This document shows positions 1 through 20,900 of a DNA stretch of 64,000 nt, piece by piece. The stretch spans positions 5,789,617-5,853,616 of the forward strand of contig OX345648.1 in NCBI GenBank assembly GCA_947044365.1, in the 5' to 3' direction. Within the stretch, counting starts at the first letter, position 1, and every line of letters starts with the position of its first letter. The notes under the pieces are model-generated. The model did not search any database, had not been told where the DNA came from, and saw only the letters and a list, made by a program, of their open reading frames with translations. The position numbers and the translations under genes were made by a program. This DNA comes from Petrosia ficiformis (Eukaryota > Porifera > Demospongiae > Haplosclerida > Petrosiidae).

Positions 1-680
1 TGAAGACTCAGATGTATCTTGAACTAAAAGAAATTATAATTAAATTTATAATTAAATACAATTAATAATAATTACCGGACTTTTCTCCTCTAAGGAGAGG
101 TCTCTCTTCTTTGTCCTTTTCATTAGGATCGGTTGGGCCAGTGAGGACAACGAAATATGCAAACCAGTATATGAGTACAACAGGAACTGTTCCTAGATAT
201 ACAAATCTAGAGGATGTGAAGGATATGAGGAGGAGAGGGAGAGAGTGGTGACATTGATGACACCAACCTATTAATATGCTTCAATGTTTCAGCATAAGAT
301 GCAGACTGGGGGTCAAAATACTGGACTCCCATTTGACTGATTATGGTTCTATCAGCAATACAAGCTAGAGGATAAGAAGATTATAAGTGAAAATCATTAG
401 TACATTTGAAACTATATTGTAACTCACATAACACTAAATATAGAATGGCTCCCAATAGTCCTGCCATCCCTGTACCACTGGACCAAGCATTAACAGACTC
501 TTTATTATATTTATGTAGAAATCCCAATGTGAGGCTATGAAGAAGATCAAGGAAGGGAAGAGGAGTAAGGAAGATATGTCATGTCATTACCTTTCACCAA
601 ACGATGCACTGCATCCTTCCAGCACTATAGCAACAAGTGCAATCCAGAAATTTGGAGCAAAAGCCACACCCAATAATCCT

Positions 681-725
<45 letters not shown>

Positions 726-1306
726 TAGCTAGTAGTAGATCTCACCACACAACATAAGACAACCATTGAAAACAAAACGAATCCAAAATGGGAATTTGGT
801 GAGAGTTATAAGTGTATTAGACCCTATGAGAGGGAGGGAGGATGTAGGAAGGAAGGGAGGATGTTGGGAGAGATGTAGGTAGGAAGGGAGGGAGAATGTA
901 GGGAGAGGAGATGTAGGGAGGGAGGGAGAGGAGATGTAGGGAGGGATGTATGAGGAATAAAATTAATTCAGATACCTTTTGCAAAGATTCCGAAAGCAAC
1001 ATTTGCAAACATAACCAAAGTGACATAATTCTCTTCATGAAAACTACGATATTATATAATATATATATAATAATATATATCATGTACAGTATGTAAGCAG
1101 GCAGATTGGACATGTATGCACAACACCACATTACATACCTGGTCGCAAGTACTTTTGCTGATGAGTTCACTACAACATAAGGTAAATTATTGATTGTACC
1201 CAACAAGAAGAAACCAAGCTATAACCATCTGTAATGAATCTATATACATCATGATATGTTAGTAACTTACCCAGTTCCTGTAAAAGATCAGTTTATGCTT
1301 GTCCAT
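1..1306 (-). CDS. CLN3: CLN3 (battenin) lysosomal membrane protein, 5' part only
   Basis: Multi-pass lysosomal/endosomal membrane protein of the CLN3 family. The start ATG is at 1306 and the first exon ends at 1271 in R-N-W. Exon 2 (1218-1139) reads LGFFLLGTINNLPYVVV, the family signature after the N-terminal cytosolic arm. Later exons read VTLVMFANVAFGIFAK, APNFWIALVAIVLEGCSASFGE and, near 430-540, a block containing WSSGTGMAGLLGA, which matches the family's W-S-S-G-T-G-x-A-G-L-L-G-A motif. The exon ending at 76 holds a membrane helix (PVVLIYWFAYFVVL) followed by a charged loop. A further exon starts near 23 and runs off the left edge, so the C-terminal half is missing from the window. Introns are short; one carries an (AAT)n run at about 679-723. 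Identity is strong from motif order; the exon between about 220 and 370 is uncertain. Confidence 0.88.
679..726. repeat. (AAT)n microsatellite in a CLN3 intron
   Basis: About 15 consecutive AAT units lie directly upstream, on the minus strand, of the acceptor of the exon that reads GLLGVAFAPNFW. Confidence 0.9.
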
Positions 1307-1483
1307 GCTTTTATGGAGAACAGTAGCCACACCTCCAAATATAATTATTTTAATTTAAAACTAAAATATAAATACACACGTGATAATAATTACAAAAAAT
1401 TAATGTTATAAAAATTTGATTGGGTAATATAATTGTCATACAATATTTAAAAATAAATACAACACTCGGACGTCACATGATAA

Positions 1484-10665
<9,182 letters not shown>

Positions 10666-10883
10666 GGCTTCTCCTTTGCTCAGTTTGCTGCTGCAGTACT
10701 GCCAGACTGCCAGTTAGCAGGCACACCCACACAATCGACCACGCCCTCCTTTAATACACACACGTGTTGTTTAATTATGAAACAAAAGAATTATTAATTA
10801 ATAAACTATGAAATATCAGATCTTAATTAAATTCACTGTACTATTATATTGCATTATTTACATGTAGTTATTATATATAGTTA

Positions 10884-11318
10884 TTAATACAGTACTATTA
10901 TAATACATTGTTTATAATCATTAATACAGTACTATTATAATAATACATTGTTTATAATCATTAATACAGTACTATTATAATAATACATTGTTTATAATCA
11001 TTAATACAGTACTATTATAATAATACATTGTTTATAATCATTAATACAGTACTATTATAATAATACATTGTTTATAATCATTAATACAGTACTATTATTA
11101 TAATACATTGTTTATAATCATTAATACAGTACTATTATAATAATACATTGTTTATAATCATTAATACAGTACTATTATAATAATACATTGTTTATAATCA
11201 TTAATACAGTACTATTATAATAATACATTGTTTATAATCATTAATACAGTACTATTATAATAATACATTGTTTATAATCATTAATACAGTACTATTATAA
11301 TAATACATTGTTTATAAT
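10884..11318. repeat. 40-bp minisatellite, about 11 copies
   Basis: Near-identical 40-bp units beginning TTAATACAGTACTATTATAA start at about 10884 and then at 10921, 10961 and so on every 40 bp to 11281. The first copy is 37 bp and one copy has TTA for TAA. The array fills the 668-bp gap between the PI3K start codon and the NAT10 stop codon and ends 16 bp from that stop. The remainder of the gap (10666-10883) is AT-rich with nothing recognisable. Confidence 0.95.
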
Positions 11319-11333
11319 AATAATTATACTAAT

Positions 11334-14300
11334 TTAATGATGTTTATGTTTTTGTTTCTTTGTTTTCTTTATCTTGCCTTCATCTACACTCTTCTTTCTC
11401 TTGGGAGCTCTAATTAGTTAATAATTTAATTAATAATTTAATTAATTAGGTAGTATTTACACATTATTACATACATGTACATACCTAGCAACACTAACCA
11501 TACCAATCTGTTTCCTTGACGACAATGCATTTTCCCAATCACTTTCTTTACCTAAAATTGCATATCTACAAAAAATTAAGGACTTCAATTAATTAATTAC
11601 GCAACAAATATAAAAATTATGTGTGTGTGTGTCTATATAGGTGTGTGTGTGTCTATGTATGTGTTAGTCCATACTGTATGTATGTGTATCTATTTGTGAC
11701 TATATATTCTATTTTACACGAGGGTAATTATTAGTAATGGTGTTATTCACTGTGATAAATCTGATGATTCTAACTCCATTCTTTGTTTCATATGTTTCTG
11801 TTTAATCTCTTCAGCTGCACTAGATAGCTCTTCATTTAAATCTTGTTCGACTGGTATCATCTCTTTAGTTTCAGGTAAAGATGGTGGGATATCTTTTCCT
11901 AATTCTTCCTCTTGTATTTCAGTGAATTTTTTCACAAATTTCCGTATCATTCTATTATATAGTCCCATTATTTGACTTGACGGTAAGTCGAGTTCAACCT
12001 GTATTAATAATGTGTTTTAGAAGTCACAATATAGCATGAGAAAATTTTCTAATTATAACACACAAGGGGCAGCGCTCAATAAATATCGACATTAGATAAT
12101 GTATGAGTGAACCAACGCATTATCTAATCAAGACCTTAATTTGGTCCACTTGAGTGTCCCATTATAACACTTAATGCTTTGTAAAGAATGTCATCAAACA
12201 TTTAGCGTCCATCATTTGACATGTTTAGTGTGTCATGGGTAACTGTGCATTAAGTGTACATTATGCTGTTTAAACGTGATCAGGTGACTAGCATATGAAA
12301 ATGTGATTGGCTCAATGTCACATGATATATATACCTCTAGTTTCTCTACTGTTTTATGCTGTAATCCCATACCAAGAAGAATTGCCTGTGTTTATGTACA
12401 AAAGCAGAGGAATAAAGATTGACAAATGAAGAGTGGACATCTACTTACTGATTGAACAGCTGATAAAGAGAAAGCCATTTTCTTCTCGAAATATAATCTT
12501 CCTACTGTATATATATATTAATATTATAATAAATAGTTTATTGTAACCATGACAACCCACATGTTGGTAGTAGGTCAGTGATCAGGTGATGATCAGCCAT
12601 ATTACGAGAGTATAGCTCTAGGCGTTTCAAATCATAGTGGTTTAGGAGGTTTTTCAATCCATCATGTAATAAATCATTTGACGATGTTTCTGTATCACGT
12701 ATTAAGTTAAGACACAAGTGTGGAGTGAATTCTCTGAACTGATATGATAGGAGAGAAATGAAACGTTGTCTGAAATCTAAAGGGAGAAATAGGGCATTAA
12801 TTAGAATATGGGACATTATATATTGTCCTTGCCTTTATTATAAGCAGTCAACCAATCAGATTCATTACGTGATATATCCAGTGTATGTAACATTATACAT
12901 GAATGTTCACCAGTTAAATCATTCTGAAATGTATGTATGTACGTATTATGTATGTATGTATGTATGTATGTACGTTATGTATGTACGTATGTATGTATGT
13001 ATGTATGTACATGTACGTATGTATGTATGTATGTATGTATGTATGTATGTATGTATGTATGTACGTATGTATGTATGTACGTATGTATGTAACATAGGTA
13101 TCATGTATGTACATGCCTGTCTAGTGTATAAATGTATATATAATAATAGTATTAATAACATTATTTTAGTAGTATTATATGGTAATTCATACATACTGGT
13201 GTTTGCCTAAGATAAACAGGACGATATCCAGCTCGTTTCCAAAACCTATAAAACAATAAAAATAATAATTATTATATAATAGTTTAATTAATAATCTAAC
13301 TTGAGTAGTGGTTGTGTTAGACCATATGACACTCCTAGATACTCTAGGGTCTCTGGAGGACGTTCGTTTAGTTTCATTAGTAAAGGAGGAAGTTTAGTTC
13401 GAGGATTTATCAGTTCTGTGGATAGAAGATCCTCATCACTCTGTAAAAATATTATATACATAATAAATATAATATTATACATACATACATACATTATCTG
13501 TTAGAACTGTGAGCATTTTAGTATTCTCTCGAAATTCGAATTTTTACCCTGAACTATAGCCTTGGTATTGATTTTTTCATAGAAAAATCAGTCATTTCAG
13601 ATTGAGCCGAAACTGTTCCTAGAGTTAGATAATGATGTCCTTATTATGTTTCCAAAGTGGTTTTGATCAATAATATTATCTGTTAGAACCATGAGCATTT
13701 TAGTATTCACGCCAAATTCGAATTTTTACCCTGAACTATAGCCTTGGTATTGATTTTTTCATAGCAAAATCAGTCATTTCAGATCGAGCCAAAACTGTCC
13801 CTGGAGTTAGATAATGATGTCCTTATTATGTTTCCAAAGTGGTTTTGATCAATAATATTATCTGTTAGAACCGTGAGCATTTTAGTATTCTTACAAAATT
13901 AGAATTTTTCGATATTTCGGTAAGCTACATTTTGTAATACCATAGGAATGAATATCGTGATATAATTAAATACCGGTATACTGTACAGCACTGAAATACA
14001 TACATACATAAATACAATACATACATACATCCATACATACATACATACATATATACATACTTACATACATACATATACACATACTTACATACATATATAC
14101 ATACTTACATACATACATATACACATACTTACATACATATATACATACTTACATACATACATATACACATACTTACATACATATATACATACTTACATAC
14201 ATACATATACACATACTTACATACATACATTAATTTGTTGTATTTCCATAGAGATTGGTTCAGTATCACTTTCAGATAAACAAGGTATTCTCCCCTCATA

Positions 14301-17300
14301 GTAATCCAATAACAATTGTAATGTACGAGATCCATATCCCATCTATGAAAGGGGAGGAGTCAAATATAACTAGTAATTAATGGGGCTTACCCCTTGTATA
14401 TCTGGATGGGTGGCTATACGAACTATCCTTGCTCCAGATAGCAATGCAAAATCTTGATCTACAAACTGAAGAAAGGAAAGATGAATTTGAGGTAATCGGA
14501 TTTACAATTATACCTGTTGAGATATAGTCCAGGGTATTAGATCACCTGATGCCCTCATACCTCTTGATAAGCCTTTTAAAATGGAGGATTTTGAGATCTC
14601 TCCTTCCAAACACACCTGCGTATTAGATTATCAATATACAGATATCCTCAAGTACTATATAGATATCCTCAAGTACCATACAGATATCCTCAAGTACTAT
14701 ACAGATATCCTCAAGTACTATATAGATATCCTCAAGTACTATATAGATATCCTCAAGTACCATACAGATATCCTGAAGTACCATATAGATATCCTCAAGT
14801 ACTATATAGATACTTGTACAATTATTATTACCTGCAGTACACATAACACATCAGGTAATGATGTTTGTTCTGAAGTCACTGGAGGTAGCAACACAAACAC
14901 ATGATGTGCTGGAGCATCAGATAATAACTGTAAATCATTAGGTGTGTTTTTATAATGAGATGCAACATAAAGAGACATGATACGATGAAGAAATGTCTCT
15001 GAGGCTTTGTGGTAGCTGAATAATGTATCACGATTTACATAATATCTAATTAATTGTTAAGAATAGTAATGAAGTGGATGAAGGGATGGATGAATGAATG
15101 GATGAATGGATGGATGGATGAATGGATAGATGGATGAATGAATGGATGGATGGATGATGGAAGAATGGATAGATGAATGGATAGATGGACAGATGGGTGG
15201 CTGGATGGAAGAATGGATAGATGGATGAATGGACAAATGGATGGACGGATGAATGGATGGATGGATGGATGAATGAATGGATGAATGAATGGATGGGTGG
15301 CTGAATGGAAGAATGGATGGATGAATGAATGGATAAATGGATGGACGGATGAATAATAGATGGACAGATAGGTAGATGGGTGGATGGATAGATGGATGAA
15401 TGGATAGATGTCAGATACAATTCACAGTCCTGAGGAGGGGGACAGCCAGACACAAGACGTGGGATATTAGCAGCATCAAGACAAAGGAGATTATGTAACC
15501 ACTGTTCTATGGGATCTCCAGATGCATATCTGATTGGTTCAGAAAGAGTAATCTCACGAAGTACTCGCCCTGCATAAGGCAATACAATATAAATGATAAC
15601 AACAGTAGATGGTCACTAACCTATTGAGCTATTTCTAGTATCATTAGTAAAATGACTTTGTTTTCTTAATTGATCGAGTAGTTTCAGAGACAAAGATCGT
15701 CCAGTACCTTCATACCCGTTAACAGTTGAAGCAAGAAACACCAGATAGGGTCCAAAGAGGTTCTTTACAAGAGGAAGAGGTATAGCAGCTGCCTCATCAA
15801 TACAAACTAGTTCAGCTTGTTCTAGTTTATGATTATCACCAGGATAAATATATTGAACAGTCTGTCGATGTTCATGATATATATTAATACGAACTACAGC
15901 TCTATTAAAATCAGGATTCGTTGACTGGATGACCTCATAATCCTCATGTTCCGTGTAGCCTAACGCATCAAAACCTTTCAGAATAAACTCAAATAAGGTT
16001 TTTAGATTTTCAGGTGATGGACTAGTAACAAATATGTTTGAGTAACTGCAGAGAAGAGATACAATTATTGAGACAGGGAGATCTTTGTGCATAGTAAAAT
16101 GACATCAAATCACCTGAAAGCTACAGCTCCTGCAATGGCTAATCCTAAAGCAGCACTTTTACCTCTTCCCCGACTTGCTGTCATGGCAACAGTACTGCGT
16201 AGAGTTTTTTCAGAAATAGCTTCAATAAATTTTAATAAAGCTTTGCCTTGATCAAGAGTCCTAGCACATGATACTAGAGATCCCACTGGTTGAGTATCTT
16301 GCAAAGACTCTTTTAACGAATCTAATTCCTTTTCTTCGATAGTTTTGGAAGACTCCTAATTATAAAACGATTAGTAATATGAGAAAAAGCATATGCGGCC
16401 ATTCTGTACAGGAAGCCATTGAAATTTGCAATGGCTTCCTGTACAGTACAAATGACCAGTAGTAAGTGTTTAATACCAGTGTACCCTACCAGTGTACCGG
16501 TGCCCTTGTTAATACCAGTATACCCTTGTTAACACCAGTGTACCCTTGTTAACACCAGTGTACCTTTGTTTGTTGTGGAAGTGGTTCAATATCCAGCATA
16601 TGAGTAGATATAGGAAGAATGTTGAGTTGATCATCAATTACAAGACAATGAGAACAATTAGCAAGAGATAATAGAAATCTAATTAATATAATCATGATAT
16701 CATTATGATGTAATAATTATCACATACCTTTCATTAAATCGACCAATCACATCATTATGTGCTTCAGTACGGTAACGAGAATGAACATCCATGGTCATGG
16801 CATATAATTGCTTTAATGAGGTCATGCTTCGTAATAAAATAGCAACGACTCCACCTCCTTCAACAGTCTCTACAGTACGAGCTATTAGATTAGGAGTGAG
16901 TGCTTCATAATCCTATAAGATTAAGATAAATATACATCAGTCATTTGGTCAACACTTTTACAGTGTTCCACCCACGCTGGTCGGGAATAACCACCATTTA
17001 GCATGAATTAACCACCTATCACATAATACATGTATGAACAGCAGTAAATGCAAGTCCAGCCACCATACTGGGCAGAACACTGCTTTTATATTCTTTTGTA
17101 AACGAAGCCAAATAAATCCAGTATCTGTGTAGAACAATACTTGCTCTTCCTGATATCATATTAAGTTCGTTTTGTATACAAAACAGAATTAAAATATTTG
17201 AATTCTCAAGTGACAATTATACAAACCACACCCATTCATTACCTGTAATACACACATGCCAAATGTATTGCCCAATATTTTGTGTGTTTCTGAGTAATAA

Positions 17301-17513
17301 GAATATCGAATATTAGTAGCTGATATGAACAATTCAAAAGGGTTTTCCTCATTCACATCAATAGTACCACTTCGTATCTTCTTGTGTAGCTGTTTCATTC
17401 GTTTCTTTCTGTGTGTACTGAAACCGAGCTCTTTTTTATAACACCATAGCACAGTTGGACGTGTTTTGATAGAAGCCTTTGATAACATGTGATGCAGTAC
17501 AACAACCTGTATG

Positions 17514-17558
<45 letters not shown>

Positions 17559-17687
17559 ACAATTAATATAATATTTAACCTGATCCCTTCCTTTATCACC
17601 AACAATTACAAACATAGTTCTCTGTCGAAGAGAAATGCCATTCTCAATTAGGACTCTTATCCTGTTATCCACTTTCTTGCGAGGCAT
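11334..17687 (-). CDS. NAT10: NAT10 RNA cytidine acetyltransferase (Kre33/TmcA family)
   Basis: Nucleolar enzyme that uses acetyl-CoA and ATP to make N4-acetylcytidine in 18S rRNA and tRNA. It starts at ATG 17687 with [16 protein letters not shown], essentially the family N-terminus, followed by [20 protein letters not shown] and [19 protein letters not shown]. The helicase-like ATPase part has Walker [13 protein letters not shown] near 16190 and the Walker B-like [13 protein letters not shown] near 15790. The family block [13 protein letters not shown] follows. The GNAT acetyltransferase part reads [14 protein letters not shown] near 14550 and [19 protein letters not shown] near 13350. The last exon is Lys/His-rich ([11 protein letters not shown]) and stops at 11334, the usual basic tail. 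Introns carry several repeat arrays. Identification is very secure. Confidence 0.97.
12926..13094. repeat. (GTAT)n microsatellite in a NAT10 intron
   Basis: About 170 bp of GTAT/GTAC units between the exon near 12850 and the exon near 13210. Confidence 0.9.
13495..13905 (+). repeat. Tandem 182-bp repeat, about 2.2 copies
   Basis: Copies begin with CTGTTAGAAC at 13498, 13680 and 13862, a period of 182 bp. The two full copies differ at only a few positions. The array sits in a NAT10 intron, preceded by CATA units at about 13480 and followed by CATA units from about 13995. A reverse-orientation copy lies at 3609-3809. No coding capacity or terminal repeat is evident. Confidence 0.9.
14637..14818. 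repeat. 21-bp tandem repeat in a NAT10 intron
   Basis: About eight units of the type GATATCCTCAAGTACTATATA, with C/T variation at one site. It lies on the transcript-upstream side of the exon encoding [15 protein letters not shown]. The unit length is a multiple of three, so both strands show spurious open frames. Confidence 0.92.
15070..15412. repeat. GGAT/GAAT microsatellite in a NAT10 intron
   Basis: About 340 bp of ATGG, ATGA and ATAG units directly downstream (minus strand) of the exon that ends PPPQDCELY. Confidence 0.9.
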
Positions 17688-17988
17688 GACCTTCTTTCTC
17701 GCCACGTGGGTTAGTATGCATTAAGTTCCGTATACCTTTGTATCTTCTTAATAATGTCGTGTACTCCCGTATACTCCTCATCAAACTCCCCACCTTCTCA
17801 GTCTTCAATTGAGAGATAGGTTGTTTTTGTGTAGCTACAAGAAGAATCAAGGCCGTGCAAGCTATAACGTTCTCTCCATACAGGAAACAAGATCCAGGAG
17901 TTAGCTGAATTTTTTCTTTCTCCACCCGACCTTGCTATTGTACAAAATATTAAATTGCGAGCTGTTATTTGGTCGGATCTGATGCAGA
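17688..17988. promoter_or_regulatory. Shared divergent promoter interval of NAT10 and CECR2
   Basis: 301 bp separate the two start codons, which point away from each other, so this stretch must hold both promoters and 5' UTRs. Minus-strand open frames run through it but show no family similarity that I recognise. I see no specific factor site. Confidence 0.6.
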
Positions 17989-20900
17989 ATGGATGGTGAG
18001 TTAAGCGCATGTTATATTACACTGAGAGATGTTGTAACTCACCTTATATCTGTAGTGGCATTTACTAAACAAAAGTTTATAACTACAATAATTATAATAA
18101 ATGAGTTTACAAACAAATTTGTATACTATTACATCATTATAATTATAATAATTATTATAATGTAATTAAGGGGGTTCTGAAGCAATGAATATCATTAATA
18201 TCCCCCTCCCCTTACAGAGATACGAAGTTGGTGGGAAATTCCATGTATCTCGCATTTCTGTCACATTTTTGCAAAACCTTTTAAACTCCCGGATTTTGAA
18301 ATAGAGGTTAGTTGATGACACACATAGAGTGGATATGCATGGCTTCTAACGACTAATTTATTACAGGAATTAGAGGACACTCTCTTGTTGGATGAGCCGA
18401 AAGAAGATCCAACTCCTTCCCTTTTAGTTAAATTATATTGTGCACTATTGAATGGGATTGTAGATAAAGATGTTTCGTAAGTTATTATTAACCCTTTACT
18501 GTATTCATATTAACTACATACTCTGTTATATACACGCACACAGAGAAGAGAATTGGGAGTTTTTCATGAAAATGCATTTGGAATGGAGATGTGAATATCT
18601 TCATGAGAAATTCAATCCTCATGAAGGAAAAACCTACAAGTTAGTAATTCCTCATCTACTTGTCTTGTTTAATTAATTTCATAATTATAGGGAACTAACC
18701 ACACGGAATAAAGTTGATATAATTCATCACATTTGCCACTGGAGAATGGAACTGGACGACATTGGAGAACTATTAAGGGTAAGCCCAGTTATTACAATAT
18801 ACACACATGGTTACATTATATAATACATAATATATACACACACAGTCAAAACAAGTAGTAAAGTGAATTTGTAATTCTAAACTGTATTATCATTATCATG
18901 ACAGTGAGAAACCTTATCTATACATAGTTATGTACATGTACATGTGTACATGTACTATTATATGTACAATGTACATGTTATTAATACATGTACATGTACT
19001 ATTATATGTACAATGTACATGTTTATTAATACATGTACATTTACTATTATATGTACAATGTACATGTATGTACATGTACATGTACATTGTATATAGCTAT
19101 AGGCAGCCTTATAAATGTCATTGTACATCTGTTATTGAATTGGTGATGTGTTTACTAATGGTGGTACCATTTACAGATGAGGTGAGAAAGTGATTGTGTA
19201 TTATATTAGTATAGAATTTCATTTTCAAGTCAGTTTTAACATTAAAAATAATTAGGGTTACTTGATGAAGGGTCCTCTATCACATGACTCTCACATGACT
19301 CTCACGTGTATATGTATTACCCAGCTACATGTAGTACTGTACTAATATATTATACACTTTATTAAGTAGACAAAACATCTTTCATAATTATATTATATTA
19401 TATTTGAGATTGTTTTAGTTAACTAAAACCCATTTTAGTAAGGTATTGTGACTTTTAGTTAATTAAATTACAACCAAATTACAAGTCATGTAGTAACTAT
19501 TAACTAAAATGAAAATTGGCCAACAGTAGGGACTTTTAATTAGTTAACTAAAACTAAAACCATTTTAGTATTCCCCTTTTTATTTAGTTAAATAAACTAA
19601 ACATTTGAGAACCAGACACACTATAACTATAACTAAAAGTGGTCACATTGTCAAACTAAAACAACACTAATATTTGATTGTACATGTACATGTACATGAC
19701 ATAATATGTATTTAAATATATAGGGACAAGATGGACCCCTCTTACGAGTGGAACCATTAGGAAAAGATGACGATGGTAACATCTACTGGTACTTCTATGG
19801 AACACGTTTATATATGGAGACCGCAAAAAAGAAAATTAAAAAGAATGGATTGGAGGGTACCCCTGGTAAAGGTCGTGGACGCAGTAAAGGGAAAACAAAA
19901 GAGATTGGTAAAATGGATGATAAAGAGGAAGGAGTGTGGAAAATAGTTTGTTCAACAAGTGATGAGTGGGAGGAGATTGTTGATAGACTAAGAGAATGTA
20001 AAAAAACAGAGGCACGGCGTCTTTATAATTTTATTAATGATGAACTTCTACCAGAGGTTCTTTATTTGTTACAACAAAAGGTAATTGATATAATTATAAT
20101 TAATTATTCATTAATTATTATTATTAATTATAGGAGAAGATTTTCAAGAGAAAACTATTAATGGAACTTCCTCGTAGAACATCAGATAGGATAGCACAAA
20201 AAGCATTAAAGGTTGAAGAGGTATCTCATTAAAATTATAAAGAATATACTAGGTAGTTTACTATTAGTACACAAACGTATTTAGATATAGTAATGTAGGT
20301 AGTATACTAAAATATGCACAATATACTAGTAGTACACATAATATACGGAGGCAGTATATTATTAGTATATTATTAGTATATTATTGGTATACTACGGTGT
20401 ACATGTAGGTAGTATACTAGAAGTGCACAAAACATAAGAAGGTAGTATACCATAGTAGTATACAAATTAGTGTAGGTACTAGGTAGTATACTAATAGTAC
20501 ACAATGTAGTATACTATGAAGAGAATACTATTTACTGATTATTGTTATAGGAAAGATATGATGCGTTGGAAAGAGAAATACAGCGAGAGGAACAGAGAAA
20601 AGAGGAGGAGGAAGAGAAAGCAAGAGAAGAAGAGGAAGCAGAGAAAAAACATCAGGAGAAAATGGCTGAAGTTATTAAACGCAGAAAGGCTAGGAAAGAA
20701 GAACAAGAAAAACAGAGACAACAAGAGGAGGAGAATTGGAGCCGGGCTCTCAGTGGGGAACTGAGTGGACCTCGTAAAGCTGCTCTTGGTGCAGTACAAG
20801 GTGTTGTACAGACTCAACACTTAATTGAAGCCAAAGATGAAGATCTGTATACTGATATGTATAAAGGTATTACAATCATTTCCTCAATCTCCTTCTCATA

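Noticed and set aside
17665..18010. Minus-strand open frames upstream of NAT10
   Set aside because: They cover the divergent promoter and NAT10's own N-terminus, which starts at 17687; no recognised domain.
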